A DNA stretch of 64,000 nt. It comes from Lysobacter_C viscosus. GTDB taxonomy: Bacteria > Pseudomonadota > Gammaproteobacteria > Xanthomonadales > Xanthomonadaceae. Under the pieces are notes generated by a model. The model was given only the letters and a program-made list of their open reading frames with translations, was not told the origin of the DNA and made no database searches. Numbering within the stretch: position 1 is the stretch's first letter; the number at the start of each line of letters is the position of its first letter. Shown here piece by piece: positions 1 to 8,572 of this stretch. The stretch spans positions 372,001-436,000 of the forward strand of contig NZ_JBJMAV010000001.1 in NCBI RefSeq assembly GCF_046600715.1, written 5' to 3'. The translations under genes were made by a program, and so were the position numbers.

Positions 1-1314
1 GAGCAGGCCGTGCTGGGCGGCCTGATGCTGGCCCCCGACGCCTACGACCGCGTCTCCGACCAGCTGATCGACCAGGACTTCTACCGCCGCGACCACCAGC
101 TGATCTTCCGCGCGATCCGCGAGCTGGCCGAGAAGGGCAAGCCGTTCGATGCGGTGACGCTGGGCGAGTGGTTCGAGTCGATGGGGCAGTCCGAACTGGT
201 TGCCGGCGGCGCGTACCTGATCGAGCTGGCCAGCACCACGCCCTCGGCCGCCAACATCGTGGCCTATGCCGAGATCGTCCGTGACAAGGCGGTGCTGCGC
301 CAGCTGATCGAAGTGGGCACCACCATCGTCAATGACGGCTTCCAGCCCGACGGCCGCGAGAGCACGGAGATCCTGGCCAGCGCCGAGCAGCAGGTGTTCG
401 CCATCGCCGAGGCCGGGGCCAAGGGCAAGACCGATTTCGTGGCGATGAACAAGGCGCTGTCGGAGGCCTTCGACGTGCTGCAGACGCGCTACGCCGCCGG
501 CGGCAGCGTGACCGGCCTGCCCACCGGGTACACCGAGTTCGACGAACTGACCGCCGGCCTGCAGCCGACCGACCTGCTGATCCTTGCCGCCCGGCCGGCC
601 ATGGGCAAGACCACCTTCGCGCTCAACATCGCCGAGCATGCCGCCATTCGCACCAAGAAGGCGGTGGCGGTGTTCTCGATGGAAATGTCGGCCAGCCAGC
701 TTGCGCTGCGCCTGATTTCCTCCAATGGCCGGGTCAACGCCCAGCGCCTGCGCAGCGGCCAGTTGGAGGACGAGGACTGGAGCCGCGTCACCAGCGCGAT
801 CCGGATGCTCAAGGAGGCCAAGATCTTCATCGACGACACGCCCGGCCTGTCGCCCGAGGCCCTGCGTGCCAAGGCCCGCCGGCTCAAGCGCGAGCACGAC
901 CTGGGGCTGGTGGTGATCGACTACCTGCAGCTGATGTCGGTGCCGGGCAACAGCGAGAACCGCGCCACCGAGATCTCCGAGATCTCCCGCGGCCTCAAGC
1001 ACCTGGCCAAGGAGCTCAACGTGCCGGTGATCGCGCTGTCCCAGCTCAACCGCTCGCTGGAAACCCGCGCCGACAAGCGCCCGGTGATGGCCGACCTGCG
1101 CGAGTCCGGCGCCATCGAGCAGGACGCGGACGTGATCGTCTTCATCTACCGCGACGATTACTACAACAAGGAAAATTCGCCGGACAAGGGGCTGGCCGAG
1201 ATCATCATCGGCAAGCAGCGAAACGGCCCGACCGGGTCGGTGAAGCTGAAGTTCTTCGGCGAGTACACCCGCTTCGACAACCTCAGCCACGACGCGGTGG
1301 GCAGCTTCGAGTAG
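1..1314 (+). CDS. dnaB: Replicative DNA helicase DnaB (5'-truncated by window edge)
   Basis: Hexameric 5'-3' helicase that unwinds the chromosome ahead of the replisome and recruits primase. The frame is open from base 1, so the start lies upstream; compared with the family only some 20-25 N-terminal residues are missing. The N-terminal primase-contact domain is followed by the RecA-like motor: Walker A ARPAMGKTT (nt 589-615), H1a segment FSMEMS, Walker B LVVIDYLQLM (from nt 907), ALSQLNRSLE (H3), and the C-terminal DNA-binding/arginine-finger segment GKQRNGPTG. No intein or insertion is visible. alr follows 52 bp downstream in the same direction, a common gammaproteobacterial order. Identification is certain; only the start is unseen. 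Confidence 0.98.
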   Translation, partial: EQAVLGGLMLAPDAYDRVSDQLIDQDFYRRDHQLIFRAIRELAEKGKPFDAVTLGEWFESMGQSELVAGGAYLIELASTTPSAANIVAYAEIVRDKAVLRQLIEVGTTIVNDGFQPDGRESTEILASAEQQVFAIAEAGAKGKTDFVAMNKALSEAFDVLQTRYAAGGSVTGLPTGYTEFDELTAGLQPTDLLILAARPAMGKTTFALNIAEHAAIRTKKAVAVFSMEMSASQLALRLISSNGRVNAQRLRSGQLEDEDWSRVTSAIRMLKEAKIFIDDTPGLSPEALRAKARRLKREHDLGLVVIDYLQLMSVPGNSENRATEISEISRGLKHLAKELNVPVIALSQLNRSLETRADKRPVMADLRESGAIEQDADVIVFIYRDDYYNKENSPDKGLAEIIIGKQRNGPTGSVKLKFFGEYTRFDNLSHDAVGSFE

Positions 1315-1366
1315 GGGCGCGGCACGCATCCGAGCCCCTGACCCGACGCCCTGCTAACGTCCCCCG

Positions 1367-2455
1367 ATGGCCCGACCCACCTCCGCCACCATCCACACCG
1401 ACGCGCTGCGCCACAACCTGGGCCAGTTGCGTGCCCGCGCGCCTGCCAGCCGGGTGATGGCGGTGGTCAAGGCCGACGGCTACGGCCATGGCCTGGAGCG
1501 GGTGGCCCGTGCGCTGGGCGCGGCCGATGCCTTCGGCGTGGCCGCGTTGTCGGACGCCGAGCGGCTGCGGGCGGCCGGCTTGTCGCAACCCATCGTGCTG
1601 CTGTCGGGCATCAACGAGCCCGACGACATCGCCCGCGTCCGCGAACTGGGCGTGGAGTCGGTGGTGCACCACCACAGCCAGCTGGAGATGCTGGAGCAGG
1701 CGCCTGCCGGCCCGGCCGTGCGGTGCTGGTTGAAGGTCGACTCGGGCATGCACCGGCTGGGCTTCCCGCCCGGGGCCGTGCGCGATGCGCATGCCCGGCT
1801 GGAAGCGGCCGCGGCGGTGGCCGACGGCATCGTGCTGATGAACCACTTCGCCAGTTCCGACGAGTTCGAGGGCGACAGCGGCGCCGGCCAGCAGACCCGC
1901 GAGCAGCTGCGGGTGTTCGCCGAGGCGACTGCCGGGCTGCCCGGTGCGCGGTCGCTGGCCAACTCCGCCGGCGTGCTGGGCTGGCCGCAGGCCCACGCCG
2001 ACTGGATCCGCCCGGGTGGCGCGCTGTACGGCATGTCGGTGGTCGCCGGCACCACCGGCACCGACTTCGGGCTGCGCCCGGCGATGACCCTGGCCACCCG
2101 CCTGATCGCGATCAACCCGGTCTGCCGCGGGGGGCGCATCGGCTACTCGGGCACCTGGACCTGCCCGGACGACATGCCCGTCGGGGTGGCCGCGATCGGC
2201 TATGGCGACGGCTATCCGCGCGCGGCGCCGTCGGGCACGCCGGTGCGCGTCAACGGCCAGCCGGCGCAGGTGGTGGGCCGGGTCTCGATGGACCTGATGG
2301 CGATCGACCTGCGCGGGGTGCAGGCCCGGGTGGGGGATCCCGTCATCCTGTGGGGCCCCGAGTTGCCGGTCGAGCGTATTGCCGAAGGCGCGGGCACCAT
2401 CGCCTACGAGCTGACCTGTTCGATCACCCGACGGGTGCGCTTCGTCGAGCAATAA
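1367..2455 (+). CDS. alr: Alanine racemase
   Basis: Pyridoxal-phosphate enzyme that interconverts L- and D-alanine in the cytoplasm, supplying D-Ala for peptidoglycan. The 362-residue length is normal. The N-terminal TIM barrel carries the PLP lysine K35 in VVKADGYGHG, and the C-terminal beta domain carries the second catalytic base Y260 in RIGYSGTW, followed by AIGYGDGYPR and RVSMDLM, all family signatures. The ATG at 1367 lies 52 bp after dnaB; no strong Shine-Dalgarno is visible before it. Because dnaB precedes it on the same strand, it may be partly co-transcribed. Whether it is the biosynthetic (alr) or catabolic (dadX) paralogue cannot be decided from sequence, but the dnaB context favours the biosynthetic one. 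Confidence 0.96.
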   Translation: MARPTSATIHTDALRHNLGQLRARAPASRVMAVVKADGYGHGLERVARALGAADAFGVAALSDAERLRAAGLSQPIVLLSGINEPDDIARVRELGVESVVHHHSQLEMLEQAPAGPAVRCWLKVDSGMHRLGFPPGAVRDAHARLEAAAAVADGIVLMNHFASSDEFEGDSGAGQQTREQLRVFAEATAGLPGARSLANSAGVLGWPQAHADWIRPGGALYGMSVVAGTTGTDFGLRPAMTLATRLIAINPVCRGGRIGYSGTWTCPDDMPVGVAAIGYGDGYPRAAPSGTPVRVNGQPAQVVGRVSMDLMAIDLRGVQARVGDPVILWGPELPVERIAEGAGTIAYELTCSITRRVRFVEQ

Positions 2456-2487
2456 CCAGCCACGCAGGTCCGGTAAAAATGAACGGG

Positions 2488-2508
2488 GCCGCTGAAAAAA
2501 AAAGCGGC
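2488..2508. repeat. Short hairpin with A-rich loop between alr and lexA2
   Basis: Six-base arms GCCGCT and AGCGGC flank a loop made almost only of A. It lies after alr and before the LexA operator. There is no T-tract behind it on the plus strand, so a Rho-independent terminator for alr is doubtful. Just upstream, GGTAAAAATG (about 2472-2481) has a -10-like TAAAAT, the only promoter-like element I see before lexA2. Confidence 0.35.
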
Positions 2509-2546
2509 TGAATGGGGCCGGGCATCTCGCCCCATGCGACGCAAGG

Positions 2547-2562
2547 GTGTACAAATGTACAC
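2547..2562. promoter_or_regulatory. LexA2-type SOS operator (perfect 16-bp palindrome)
   Basis: GTGTACAAATGTACAC is two 7-base inverted arms (GTGTACA and TGTACAC) around AA. It ends three bases before the ATG of lexA2. Operators of this GTAC-containing type are known for the LexA2 proteins that control imuA-imuB-dnaE2 cassettes in pseudomonads and xanthomonads, and differ from the E. coli CTGT-N8-ACAG box. Position and symmetry make it the obvious autoregulatory site for the cassette. Confidence 0.88.
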
Positions 2563-2565
2563 CTG

Positions 2566-3186
2566 ATGACCCCATCCGACGCCCCCTCCGATTCCTTGCC
2601 GTCCCAGCGCGCCGCGGTGCTGGCATTCCTGCGTCGGGAGCTGGCGGCCGGGCGCGCGCCCAGCCTGGCGGAGGTCGCCCAGGCCTTCGGTTTCGCCTCC
2701 CGCAACGCGGCCCGGAAGCACGTGCAGGCACTGGTGGGGCAGGGCCTGCTGGAGCAGGTGCCGGGCCGCACGCGCGGGCTGCGCCTGCCCGAGGGCACCG
2801 CCGACCTGCTGCCGTTGCCGGTGCTGGGCCGGGTGGCGGCGGGCGTTCCGGTCGGCGCCGACATCGGGTTGGACCAGCAGCTGTGGCTGGACCGCCGGCT
2901 GTTCTCGCCGGTGCCGGACTACCTGCTGAAGGTGCAGGGCGATTCGATGATCGACGACGGCATCCTCGACGGTGACCTGGTGGGCGTGCACCGCACGCCC
3001 GACGCGCGCGATGGCCAGACCGTGGTCGCCCGCATCGATGGCGAACTGACCATCAAGCGCCTGCGCCGTGGGCGCCAACGCCTGCGGCTGATGCCGCGCA
3101 ACCCCGCGCACGCGCCGATCGAGGTGGAGCCCGGGCAGGACTTCGCCATCGAGGGCGTGTACTGCGGCCTGGTGCGGCGGGGCTGA
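2566..3186 (+). CDS. lexA2: LexA-family SOS repressor of the imu cassette
   Basis: Self-cleaving repressor that keeps the downstream mutagenesis genes off until RecA filaments trigger autoproteolysis. From the ATG at 2566 it has 206 residues: an N-terminal winged helix-turn-helix (about 11-72), a hinge, and an S24 peptidase domain with cleavage site A92-G93 (VAAGV), nucleophile S127 (GDSMIDDG) and general base K164. Spacings 92-127-164 equal those of E. coli LexA (84-119-156). An in-frame ATG at 2512 exists, but starting there would put the operator inside the coding region, so 2566 is preferred; no Shine-Dalgarno is evident in front of it. imuA follows after one base. The divergent recognition helix and operator argue for the LexA2 rather than the housekeeping LexA1 branch; this paralogue assignment is inference. 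Confidence 0.92.
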   Translation: MTPSDAPSDSLPSQRAAVLAFLRRELAAGRAPSLAEVAQAFGFASRNAARKHVQALVGQGLLEQVPGRTRGLRLPEGTADLLPLPVLGRVAAGVPVGADIGLDQQLWLDRRLFSPVPDYLLKVQGDSMIDDGILDGDLVGVHRTPDARDGQTVVARIDGELTIKRLRRGRQRLRLMPRNPAHAPIEVEPGQDFAIEGVYCGLVRRG

Positions 3187-3187
3187 C

Positions 3188-3841
3188 GTGGGCGCGCTGC
3201 TGGCCCTCGACAGCCTGCTGGCCACCCGCACGCTGTGGCATGCCGGGCGCGGCACCGCCCCGGATGCGGCGGGCGAGCCGACCGGCCATGGCGCGCTGGA
3301 TGCCCTGTTGCCCCGGCAGGGCTGGCCGCGCGGTGCGCTGACCGAACTGCTGCTGCCCGCCGACGGTGTCGGCGAGTTGTCGCTGCTGGCACCCACGCTG
3401 TCGCGGCTGACCCGGGCCGGCGGCACGGTGGCGGTGGTGGCGCCGCCGTACGTGCCCTATGCCCCGGCCTGGCAGGCCGCCGGGATCGACCTGGGCCTGC
3501 TTGAGATCGTCGACGCGGCCCCGCGCGATGCGCTGTGGGCGTTCGAGCAGTGCCTGCGCAGCGGTGCGTGTTCGGCGGTGCTGGGCTGGCCCGCGCAGGC
3601 CGACGGCCCGGCGCTGCGACGCCTGCAGGTGGCCGCCGACAGCGGCGATTGCCTGGGCTTCGCCCTGCGTGACCGCCGCCATGCCGCCAACCCGTCGCCG
3701 GCCGCGCTGCGGCTGGAAGCGGTACCCGATGCGGATGGCCGGGTCGCCTGGCAGGTACGCAAGTGCCGGGGCGGACCGGTGCCCGCGCAGGCCTTCGTCC
3801 CCGAACCGGAGGCCGACGCAAGGCGGCCGGTGGCCTGTTGA
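3188..3841 (+). CDS. imuA: Translesion synthesis accessory protein ImuA
   Basis: RecA-like accessory factor of the ImuA-ImuB-DnaE2 mutasome, which bypasses damaged bases during SOS-induced mutagenesis; sometimes mis-named SulA. 217 residues from a GTG at 3188, one base after the lexA2 stop. The family pattern GWPRGALTELLL is present at about 40-51, but the following GVGELS lacks the Walker A lysine, so ATP hydrolysis like RecA is not expected. The C-terminus is short and basic. Tight packing with lexA2 and imuB indicates one transcript. Recognition rests on family pattern plus its fixed place in the cassette. Confidence 0.9.
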   Translation: MGALLALDSLLATRTLWHAGRGTAPDAAGEPTGHGALDALLPRQGWPRGALTELLLPADGVGELSLLAPTLSRLTRAGGTVAVVAPPYVPYAPAWQAAGIDLGLLEIVDAAPRDALWAFEQCLRSGACSAVLGWPAQADGPALRRLQVAADSGDCLGFALRDRRHAANPSPAALRLEAVPDADGRVAWQVRKCRGGPVPAQAFVPEPEADARRPVAC

Positions 3842-3850
3842 GGCGCGCGC

Positions 3851-5269
3851 ATGCTCTGGGCCTGTGTACTCCTGCCGCAGCTGGCGCTGGACGCCGTCCT
3901 TCGCCGCCTGCCTGATCCCCACGCGCCACTGGCGCTGGTGGCCGGGCCGGCGCAGCTGCGCACCCTGCAGGCGGTGAATGCCAGCGCGGCCGACGCCGGG
4001 CTGCGGCCGGGCATGCGGCTGACCGCGGCGCACGCGCTGCTGCCGGAAGTCGCTCTGGTCGAGCACGACCCTGCCGCCGAAGCGCGCTGGCAGCGTTTCC
4101 TGGCCGCCTGGGCCTACCGCTACAGCTCACTGGTCAGCGTGCAGTGGCCAGGCTGCATCGTGCTGGAGGTGCGGGCCAGCTTCCGCCTGCTGGGGCCGTG
4201 GCCGCGGATCCAGGCGCGGCTGCGCGAGGACCTGCACGCGCTCGGCTTCCAGCACCGCATCGCGCTGGCACCCACGCCACGCGCCGCCCACGTGTTCGCG
4301 GGCCTGCGTGATGGCCTGGCGGTATCGAACCCCGCGGCGATGGCCGAGGCCCTGGACCGGGTACCGGTACGTCGCGCGCGGTTGCCCGGCGATGCCGGCG
4401 AGCGCCTGCAGCGCATGGGCCTGCGCGACCTGCACAGGCTGCGCGCCCTGCCGCGCGACGCGTTGCGCCGCCGTTTCGGTATGCCGGTGCTGGAGCACCT
4501 GGACCGTCTCTACGGGCAGGCCGACGACCCGCTGGCGTACTACGCCCCACCGGACCATTTCGATGCACGGGTGGAGCTGGGCTACGAAGTCGAGAGCCAC
4601 ACCGCGCTGCTGTTCCCGCTGCGGCGGTTGGTGGGCGACCTGTGCACCTACCTGTCGGTACGCGACGGCGGGGTACAGCGCTTCGTGCTGCGGTTGGAGC
4701 ACGAAGGCGGGCACACCGACGTGCCGGTCGGCCTGCTGGCGGCCGAGCGCGAGCCGGCGATGCTGTTCGAACTGACCCGCAACCGGCTCGAGCGGGTGCA
4801 GTTGCATAAACCGGTGGTGGCGGTGCGGCTGCTGGCGCGCGAGCTGCCGCCGTTCGTGCCGGCCGCGCGCGACCTGTTCGATGCGCGCGCGCAGCAGGCA
4901 CTGCCCTGGCCGCAGTTGCGCGAGCGCCTGCGGGCGCGGCTCGGCGACGCGGCGGTGTACCGGGTGGCACCGGCAGGCGATCCGCGCCCGGAGCACGCCT
5001 GGCGCAAGGTGGAAGGCGAGGGCATCCCGCCGCCCCCCGCGCCCCCGCGGCCACCGCGCCCGCTGTGGTTGTTGCCGCGTCCCGTGCCCCTGCGCGACCC
5101 GCGCCTGCGGGTGCTGTCGGGCCCCGAACGGCTGGAAAGCGGCTGGTGGGACGGCGACGACGCGCGCCGCGACTACTACGTGCTGGAAACCTCGCAGGGG
5201 CAGCGGGCGTGGGCGTTCGCGCCACCGGGCGAGCAGGGCGGCTGGATGCTGCATGGCTGGTTCGCATGA
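3851..5269 (+). CDS. imuB: ImuB, Y-family polymerase homologue lacking catalytic carboxylates
   Basis: Hub of the mutasome: contacts the beta clamp, ImuA and DnaE2 and is thought to direct translesion synthesis without polymerising itself. 472 residues. The N-terminal palm/fingers match Y-family polymerases, but the opening LWACVLLPQLALDAV lacks the first metal-binding Asp, and VLEVRASFRLLG stands where catalytic members have the S-x-D-E motif, as expected for ImuB. A proline-rich linker (about 397-412) precedes a C-terminal segment with ARRDYYVLE and AWAFA typical of the family. It begins nine bases after imuA and ends 25 bp before dnaE2. Confidence 0.93.
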   Translation: MLWACVLLPQLALDAVLRRLPDPHAPLALVAGPAQLRTLQAVNASAADAGLRPGMRLTAAHALLPEVALVEHDPAAEARWQRFLAAWAYRYSSLVSVQWPGCIVLEVRASFRLLGPWPRIQARLREDLHALGFQHRIALAPTPRAAHVFAGLRDGLAVSNPAAMAEALDRVPVRRARLPGDAGERLQRMGLRDLHRLRALPRDALRRRFGMPVLEHLDRLYGQADDPLAYYAPPDHFDARVELGYEVESHTALLFPLRRLVGDLCTYLSVRDGGVQRFVLRLEHEGGHTDVPVGLLAAEREPAMLFELTRNRLERVQLHKPVVAVRLLARELPPFVPAARDLFDARAQQALPWPQLRERLRARLGDAAVYRVAPAGDPRPEHAWRKVEGEGIPPPPAPPRPPRPLWLLPRPVPLRDPRLRVLSGPERLESGWWDGDDARRDYYVLETSQGQRAWAFAPPGEQGGWMLHGWFA

Positions 5270-5294
5270 ACCGGCACCTCGCAGGGGTGGTCGC

Positions 5295-8200
5295 ATGAGC
5301 TGGGACGACGCCATCGACGGCGTGGACCGCGACACCCCGGGCGGGCGCCCCCCGCGCGCATGGGAGGTCACCCGGCGCCTGGCACTGCCGGCCGCCAACG
5401 ACGCCGATGCGGCGCACGACGACGGCCTGCCGGCCTATGCCGAGCTGCACTGCCTGTCGGACTTCTCGTTCCTGCGCGGCGCGGCCAGTGCCGAGGCGCT
5501 GTTCGAGCGTGCCGTGCAGTGTGGCTACGAGGCCCTGGCGATCACCGACGAGTGCTCGCTGGCCGGCATCGTGCGTGCGCTGGAGGCTTCGCGGGCGACC
5601 GGGCTGAAGCTGGTGGTGGGCAGCGAGTTCACCCTGGGGTGCGGCCTGAAGCTGGTGCTGCTGGTGGAAACCCGCGCCGGCTACACCCGGCTGTGCGAGC
5701 TGGTCACCATCGCGCGGCGCGCCGCGCCCAAGGGCCGCTACCGGCTGGCACGGGCGGACGTTGAACGCGTGCTGGGCGGCATCGCGCCGGACGCTTCGGG
5801 CCTGTTCGCGCTGTGGGTCCCGGGACCGGAGCCGGACGAGGCGCAGGGCCACTGGCTGCAGGGTGTGCTGGGCGATCGCGTCCACCTGGCGGTGGAGCTG
5901 CACCGCGAGCAGGACGATGCCCTTCGACTGCAGCGGCTTCTGGCCGTGGCCACGCACCTGCGGATGGCCCCGCTGGCCAGCGGTGACGTGCACATGGCCG
6001 TGCGCCGGCAGCGCGTGCTGCAGGACACCATGACCGCGATCCGCCACCGCACGCCGCTGGCCGACTGCGGCGTGCATCTGTTCCGCAACGGCGAACGCCA
6101 CCTGCGCACGCGGCGGGCGCTGGGCAACATCCATGCAACCGCCGAGGGCGGGCCGGACCTGCTGGAGGCGGCCGTCGCGCTGGCGAGGCGCTGCACCTTC
6201 CGCATGGACGACGTGCAGTACGACTACCCGGCCGAGCTGGTCCCGGCCGGCCACACGCCCACCACCTGGCTGCGCGCGTTGACCGAAGCGGGCATGCGCG
6301 AGCACTGGCCCGATGGCGTGCCCGCGGCCGTGGCGCGGACCATCGAGGGCGAACTGGCCCTGATCGTGGACCTGGCGTACGAGGCGTTCTTCCTGACCGT
6401 GGAGGACATCGTCCGCTTCGCCCGCTCGCGCGGGATCCTCTGCCAGGGGCGCGGCTCGTCGGCCAACTCGGCGGTGTGCTTCGCGCTGGGCATCACCGTG
6501 GTCAACCCCGACGAGACCCGCCTGCTGATGGCGCGCTTCCTGTCCAAGGAACGCGACGAGCCCCCGGACATCGACGTGGACTTCGAGCACGAGCGCCGCG
6601 AGGAGGTGCTGCAGTACGTCTATGCCAAGTACGGCCGGGCGCGCGCGGCGCTGGCCGCCACCGTGATCCGCTACCGCGGCAAGAGCGCCGTGCGCGACGT
6701 CGCCCGCGCCTTCGGCCTGCCGCCCGACCAGGAGGCGTTGCTGGCCGAATGCCACGGCTGGGGCAACGGCGAGGTGCCCATGGACCAGCGGCTGCGCGAG
6801 GCCGGGTTCGACCCGGACAACCCGCTCATCCGGCGCGTGCTGGGCGTGGCCGCGCTGCTGCGTGGCCACCCGCGCCATCTCTCGCAGCACGTGGGCGGCT
6901 TCGTGATCAGCGATGCGCCGCTGTCGAGCGTGGTGCCGGTGGAGAACGCGGCGATGGCCGACCGCACCATCATCCAGTGGGACAAGGACGACCTGGAGAC
7001 CATGAAGATGCTCAAGGTCGACTGCCTGGCGCTGGGCATGCTGACCTGCATCCGCAAGGCGGTGGAACTGGTCGAGTGCCACCGCGGCCACCGCCTGGAC
7101 CTGGCCCGGCTGCCAACGGACGACCGCCCCACCTACGAGATGATCCAGGCCGCCGACACCGTGGGCGTGTTCCAGATCGAGTCGCGTGCGCAGATGAGCA
7201 TGCTGCCACGGCTCAAGCCCAGGGACTTCTACGACCTGGTGGTGGAGGTGGCCATCGTCCGGCCCGGCCCGATCCAGGGCGGCATGGTGCACCCCTACCT
7301 GCGCCGCCGGCAGGGGCGCGAGCCGGTGACCTATCCCTCCGAAGGCATCCGCCAGATCCTGGGCCGCACGCTGGGCATCCCGCTGTTCCAGGAGCAGGTG
7401 ATGGAGCTGGTGATCCATGCCGGCTACCAGCCGTACGAGGCCGACAACCTGCGCCGCTCGATGGCGGCGTGGCGGCACGGCGGCGACATGGAGCCGCACC
7501 GGTTGAAAATCCGCCAGCTGATGGAGGCCAAGGGGTATGCGTCGGACTTCATCGACCAGATCTTCGAGCAGATCAAGGGCTTCGGCTCCTACGGCTTCCC
7601 GCAGAGCCACGCGGCGTCCTTCGCCAAGCTGGTCTACATCAGCTGCTGGCTGAAGCGGCACGAGCCGGCGGCCTTCGCCTGCGCCCTGCTCAACGCCCAG
7701 CCGATGGGGTTCTACTCGCCCAGCCAGATCGTGCAGGACGCGCGGCGAGGCCACGGCGGGCGCGTGGGCGTGGCGTTCCACCCGGTGGACGTGACCTGCA
7801 GCGACTGGGACAACACGCTGGAGGGCGGCCATCCACGGCGCGGCGTGGACGACGGCGGCCAGGCGGCGATCCGGCTGGGGTTGCGGCAGGTGGCGGGGCT
7901 GTCGGAGGCGATGGGCCGGGCGATCGTCGCCGCGCGCCGGCAGCAGCCGTTCGCCGACGTGCGTGACCTGTCCCTGCGCGCGGGGCTGGACGGGAAGGCA
8001 CGCACTGTCCTGGCCGAGGCCGGCGCCCTGCAGGCCCTGGCCGGCCATCGCCATGCGGCCCGCTGGGCGGTGGCGGGGGTCGAGCGCCGGCGGCCGCTGC
8101 TGCCCGGCAGCCCCGACGAGGACGCCATCGAATTGCCCGCGCCCGGGACGGGCGAGGAGACGCTGTCGGACTACCGCGGGCTGGGCCTGACCCTGGGCGC

Positions 8201-8564
8201 GCACCCGCTGTCGTTGCTGCGCACGCGGCTGCAGCGGCAACGGGTGATGGACTCGCGGCAGTTGCACGGGCTGGCCCATGGGCGCGGCGCGCACGCGGCC
8301 GGCATCGTCACCCAGCGCCAGCGCCCGGCCACCGCCAGCGGGATCATCTTCGTCACCCTCGAGGACGAGCACGGCATGGTCAACGTCGTGATCCGGCCCA
8401 AGGTGGCCGAACGCGCCCGTCGCGCGGTGCTCGGCGCCCGGCTGCTCGCGGTGCGCGGGCGCTGGGAGTGCATCGACGACGTCCGCCACCTGGTCGCCCG
8501 GGACCTGCAGGACCTCAGCCACCTGCTGGGCGAGTTGCAGGCGCGTTCGCGCGATTTCCACTGA
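5295..8564 (+). CDS. dnaE2: Error-prone DNA polymerase DnaE2 (ImuC)
   Basis: C-family polymerase that performs translesion synthesis and induced mutagenesis. 1089 residues from ATG 5295; the frame is open further upstream inside imuB, but homology begins after this ATG. After about 47 leader residues comes the PHP domain (AELHCLSDFSFLRGA), then the palm with catalytic Asp D425 and D427 (PDIDVDFEH) and D576 (LKVDCLALGML), fingers, tandem HhH region, and an OB-fold near the C-terminus (IIFVTLEDEHGMVNVV). It lacks the tau- and epsilon-contacting extensions of replicative DnaE. Expected to be induced with lexA2-imuA-imuB. An AlkB-family gene starts eight bases after its stop. Confidence 0.95.
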   Translation: MSWDDAIDGVDRDTPGGRPPRAWEVTRRLALPAANDADAAHDDGLPAYAELHCLSDFSFLRGAASAEALFERAVQCGYEALAITDECSLAGIVRALEASRATGLKLVVGSEFTLGCGLKLVLLVETRAGYTRLCELVTIARRAAPKGRYRLARADVERVLGGIAPDASGLFALWVPGPEPDEAQGHWLQGVLGDRVHLAVELHREQDDALRLQRLLAVATHLRMAPLASGDVHMAVRRQRVLQDTMTAIRHRTPLADCGVHLFRNGERHLRTRRALGNIHATAEGGPDLLEAAVALARRCTFRMDDVQYDYPAELVPAGHTPTTWLRALTEAGMREHWPDGVPAAVARTIEGELALIVDLAYEAFFLTVEDIVRFARSRGILCQGRGSSANSAVCFALGITVVNPDETRLLMARFLSKERDEPPDIDVDFEHERREEVLQYVYAKYGRARAALAATVIRYRGKSAVRDVARAFGLPPDQEALLAECHGWGNGEVPMDQRLREAGFDPDNPLIRRVLGVAALLRGHPRHLSQHVGGFVISDAPLSSVVPVENAAMADRTIIQWDKDDLETMKMLKVDCLALGMLTCIRKAVELVECHRGHRLDLARLPTDDRPTYEMIQAADTVGVFQIESRAQMSMLPRLKPRDFYDLVVEVAIVRPGPIQGGMVHPYLRRRQGREPVTYPSEGIRQILGRTLGIPLFQEQVMELVIHAGYQPYEADNLRRSMAAWRHGGDMEPHRLKIRQLMEAKGYASDFIDQIFEQIKGFGSYGFPQSHAASFAKLVYISCWLKRHEPAAFACALLNAQPMGFYSPSQIVQDARRGHGGRVGVAFHPVDVTCSDWDNTLEGGHPRRGVDDGGQAAIRLGLRQVAGLSEAMGRAIVAARRQQPFADVRDLSLRAGLDGKARTVLAEAGALQALAGHRHAARWAVAGVERRRPLLPGSPDEDAIELPAPGTGEETLSDYRGLGLTLGAHPLSLLRTRLQRQRVMDSRQLHGLAHGRGAHAAGIVTQRQRPATASGIIFVTLEDEHGMVNVVIRPKVAERARRAVLGARLLAVRGRWECIDDVRHLVARDLQDLSHLLGELQARSRDFH

Positions 8565-8572
8565 CCACCGTG

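Noticed and set aside
2547..2562. Palindrome considered as a simple transcription terminator
   Set aside because: It lacks a T-tract, is not GC-rich, and sits directly at the start of lexA2; an operator is far more likely.
3188..3841. Annotation as SulA cell-division inhibitor
   Set aside because: The similarity is superficial; position between lexA2 and imuB and the GWPRGALTE pattern identify ImuA.
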